DNA of 39,239 nt, taken from the NCBI RefSeq assembly GCF_900156065.1, contig NZ_FTNF01000034.1, positions 1 through 39,239 of the forward strand, written 5' to 3'. Under the pieces are notes generated by a model. It ran no database searches and was not told the DNA's origin. It saw nothing but the letters and a program-made list of their open reading frames with translations. Positions 39,069 to 39,239 of this stretch are shown piece by piece. The position numbers and the translations under genes are program-made. This DNA comes from Micromonospora avicenniae (GTDB lineage: Bacteria; Actinomycetota; Actinomycetes; Mycobacteriales; Micromonosporaceae). How positions within the stretch are numbered: the stretch's first letter is position 1; each line of letters starts with the position of its first letter.

Positions 39069-39239
39069 TCAGCTGTTCCAGTAGTGGGCGACGAGGTCGG
39101 CGGCCTGCTGTTCCCACTGGGCGTAGGCGTCCGGGTAGGCCGAGACCTGCACGGTCTGGGCGGCCTGGGTCAGCGGCATGTCGTGCCAGCCGTCGACCTG
39201 CTTCAAACCCTTCAGGAACGCGGTGGTGGCGTACTGCGG
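39069..39239 (-). CDS. C-terminal end of a protein cut by the window edge
   Basis: The minus-strand frame ends at TGA 39069-39071 and gives the last 56 residues: QYATTAFLKGLKQVDGWHDMPLTQ, AAQTVQVSAYPDAYAQWEQQ, ending AHYWNS. The pattern of a helix with AFLKGLKQVDGW, the WHDMPLTQAAQTVQ segment and YPDAYAQWE is one I associate with C-terminal parts of actinomycete lytic or NlpC/M23-type cell-wall hydrolases and conjugation-linked peptidases. No catalytic residue is visible, so the family is only a suggestion. Codon use is normal for the window. Confidence 0.45.
   Translation of the reverse strand, partial: PQYATTAFLKGLKQVDGWHDMPLTQAAQTVQVSAYPDAYAQWEQQAADLVAHYWNS

Overview
The window is very GC-rich DNA with strong G/C bias at third codon positions, many GTG starts, leaderless-looking starts behind TANNNT -10 boxes, and gene families typical of filamentous actinomycetes (HxlR, CGNR/ABATE and LacI regulators, CUT1 sugar transporters without their own ATPase, mini-DinB proteins). 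A Micromonosporaceae-type chromosome is the most likely source. That is an inference from style; no marker gene fixes the genus. I see no phage, integrase, intact IS, CRISPR or rRNA. Both window edges cut through genes.

Left part (1-3480): the end of a C39-like peptidase and its terminator, then a divergent HxlR regulator/MFS exporter pair with two matching operators in the shared promoter. Next comes a long minus-strand operon running from 14399 down to 2659: LacI repressor, two CUT1 permeases, solute-binding lipoprotein, two ADP-ribosylglycohydrolase-family proteins, a ribokinase-like kinase, a glycosidase-like/SUMF1-like fusion, a CaiB/BaiF CoA-transferase and a CitE/HpcH lyase. Most junctions are ATGA/GTGA overlaps or gaps of a few bases, so it looks like one regulon. 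It would import a glycosylated (perhaps ribosylated) compound, split it, phosphorylate the sugar and degrade an acid aglycone through CoA chemistry. I know of no described pathway with this gene set, and it is the best candidate for a new system here.

Middle part (14400-25000): three LacI operators, a proline-rich membrane-anchored protein, a LysE-type exporter coupled to a metallophosphoesterase, a divergent CGNR regulator, a DHA2-type MFS exporter, an fmdB-fmdA formamidase unit preceded by a striking dyad, a UBP-type zinc-finger protein, and rtcB (RNA ligase) preceded on the same strand by two atypical tRNA genes. One of these has the tRNA-Gly(GCC) signature but C at position 33. Beyond them lies a probable 44-codon gene with its own promoter and terminator. 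A probably leaderless esterase and a mini-DinB protein follow.

Right part (25600-39239): a second sugar operon on the minus strand (binding protein, two permeases, GH3 glycosidase, acetylxylan-esterase-like hydrolase, then a VanX-like lipoprotein), controlled by a divergent LacI gene with operators in the shared promoter. This fits import and intracellular breakdown of acetylated xylo- or beta-gluco-oligosaccharides. After it come an Asp-nucleophile alpha/beta hydrolase, a secreted cyclophilin with an internal 51-bp duplication, a D,D-carboxypeptidase with a duplicated 3' end, a small tyrosine-phosphatase-like protein, a minisatellite-like stretch, and the C-terminus of a gene of unknown type.
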